Shown here one piece after another: positions 32,890 to 33,896 of a stretch of 33,896 nt of DNA. The translations under genes and the position numbers were made by a program. Location: positions 1 to 33,896 of the forward strand of contig AZLU01000331.1 in the NCBI GenBank assembly GCA_002224055.1, in the 5' to 3' direction. The notes beneath the pieces are model-generated. The model ran no database searches. It saw only the letters and a list, made by a program, of their open reading frames with translations, and had not been told where the DNA came from. Source of the DNA: Pezizomycotina sp. ARF18. Taxonomy: Eukaryota; Ascomycota. Position 1 is the stretch's first letter; each line of letters opens with the position of its first letter.

Positions 32890-33896
32890 TCAGAAAGTCG
32901 TAACCATTTCTTGCAGAATCCTCTCCCAGTCCCATGACCGTTCGTCTCCTGAATCCATGAGCTCCCAGACTTTCTGTACAACCTCCTTGGAACGTGCGAT
33001 ATTGCCCAGGCCGGAATATCTCATTAGCTTGTCGAAACCTTCCTCGATCTCCGCCGCTGATTAGCATTGAAGGCGGAGCAGCCGAGGATAAACAACGGCA
33101 TAAGCAGGATGCCATCGAGCCTTCCGTCTCGGGAAGCATCCGTAGATACTGCAGGCCTTCGTTCACGGCTTCCTCCACTTTCTGAGACGGAGCAGAAGGT
33201 ATACCGTCCGGAACAGGTACAACCACGTACACTGTTGGTAAAGTTGTGCTGCGGTTATACCGGTGTGAACCGGAGGATGCGACGGGACCAATTTCCTTAT
33301 CTTCTCTTCAATTTCGAATGACATTCGTGAGAATGACATAGTCGACGTTCGGGTGCATGTCGTTCACCCTCCGGCGCCTGACCTCATCCCGCAACGCTGT
33401 AATTTTAGATATTGAGAGAAAAGTCCGTCCAGGACGCCGACGAAGATACCCGTCTTCCGGCTGCCGTACGGAAACTCGGCAGGCAATATTCCTCTGGATT
33501 GAAGGTCAGACGTCGGTCAATATTCGTAATGCAGTTAAGCACGTGATGGTTATACGAAGAATTCAAAGGTTGAATCGAGCGAGCTCGTGATTCTCGCTCT
33601 GTGAATGACATCGAGGATCCAACGAAGTTTAGGTTGCCGGTATTCTCCGTCAACCTGCCCGCGACATATGATATACACATAACACAAGGCTCGTCGCGAC
33701 AAGGACTATCGTGAACGGTAGTGTCACCGTTGTTAGCAGCCTCTATCTCCACCTGGAAGTGGTTTAAGGGCACGGTTGAAGTGATGGGTTTGCGTCTCCT
33801 GAAGAGACGGGTCCGACCTGCACAAGGTGTGAACCAGACAAGCAAGAATAGCGTGCATAAGGCCGCGATGTTCATCGCGAGAGGAATGAAATGGTC
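32890..33896 (-). CDS. Fungal-specific transcription factor (Fungal_trans_2), C-terminal part
   Basis: Minus-strand gene cut by the right edge; the stop TGA is at 32890-32892. About 330 residues of the C-terminal regulatory domain of Zn2Cys6-class regulators (Fungal_trans_2, DUF3468/PF11951 type) can be read piecewise: DHFIPLAMNIAALCTLFLL, DPSLQETQTHHFNRALKPL, ATSLVLCVYHMSRAG, GIFVGVLDGLFS, SKITALRDEVRRRR, TGITAAQLYQQCTWLYLF, VEEAVNEGLQYLRMLPE, ILLMPLFILGCSAFN, IEEGFDKLMRYSGLGNIA and SKEVVQKVWELMDSG, ending WERILQEMVTTF. The order and the PLFILGC and IARSKEVVQKVWE signatures are those of the family. The DNA-binding Zn2Cys6 region would lie outside the window, so its presence is inferred. The pieces lie in all three frames, with at least seven one-base gains or losses in about 1 kb. 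No intron is needed in this part. Target genes are unknown. Confidence 0.75.

Noticed and set aside
1-33896. Programmed ribosomal frameshifting in every gene
   Set aside because: Breaks go in both directions, occur many times per gene and lack a shared slippery site apart from two identical contexts; assembly error is simpler. Kept only as a hypothesis to exclude.
1-33896. tRNA, rRNA, CRISPR array, transposase or other mobile-element gene
   Set aside because: I found no T-loop/anticodon arrangement, no rRNA-like conserved sequence, no spaced direct repeats and no transposase or reverse-transcriptase motif on either strand by eye.

Overview
The window looks like a stretch of a filamentous ascomycete (Pezizomycotina-type) nuclear chromosome. 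The evidence is short GT-AG introns of about 50-250 nt, a fungal-specific transcription factor of the Fungal_trans_2 family, a fungal GABA/amino-acid-type permease with nine introns, and a large secreted Ser/Asn/Gly-rich protein. I see no operons, no bacterial-type signals and no long uninterrupted ORF. The species cannot be named from the sequence.

Layout. At the left edge (1-322, minus) is the N-terminal part of an unrecognised protein. From about 400 to 6300 the DNA is mostly non-coding, with a polypurine block at 4983-5400 and one candidate small ORF (4706-4872, minus). The minus-strand gene at 6339-9563 is the most distinctive: a signal peptide, four copies of a strict C-x5-C-x2-C-x2-G-Y-x-C motif, and a Ser/Asn/Gly-rich region of roughly 500 residues. 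From 9600 to 23400 lies a gene-poor, homopolymer-rich region with only low-confidence candidates (14022-14310 minus, 17046-17525 minus, 18109-18816 plus, 21600-22193 plus). The plus-strand permease occupies 23470-26034. From 26035 to 32880 the DNA is again gene-poor, with candidates at 26649-27215 (minus), 28356-28733 (plus) and 29889-30255 (plus). The right edge (32890-33896, minus) holds the C-terminal part of the transcription factor, whose start lies outside.

Every gene I can recognise by family or internal repeat is interrupted by single-base gains or losses, while splice sites and protein sequence on both sides stay intact. The simplest reading is base-level indel error in the assembly. 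As a result no gene here is one clean reading frame, and I give gene extents with approximate break positions. Small genes in the long gaps may be hidden for the same reason. The candidates above rest on open reading plus splice-like junctions only, which is close to what chance gives in DNA of this composition. The three main genes (secreted protein, permease, transcription factor) have no evident shared pathway.
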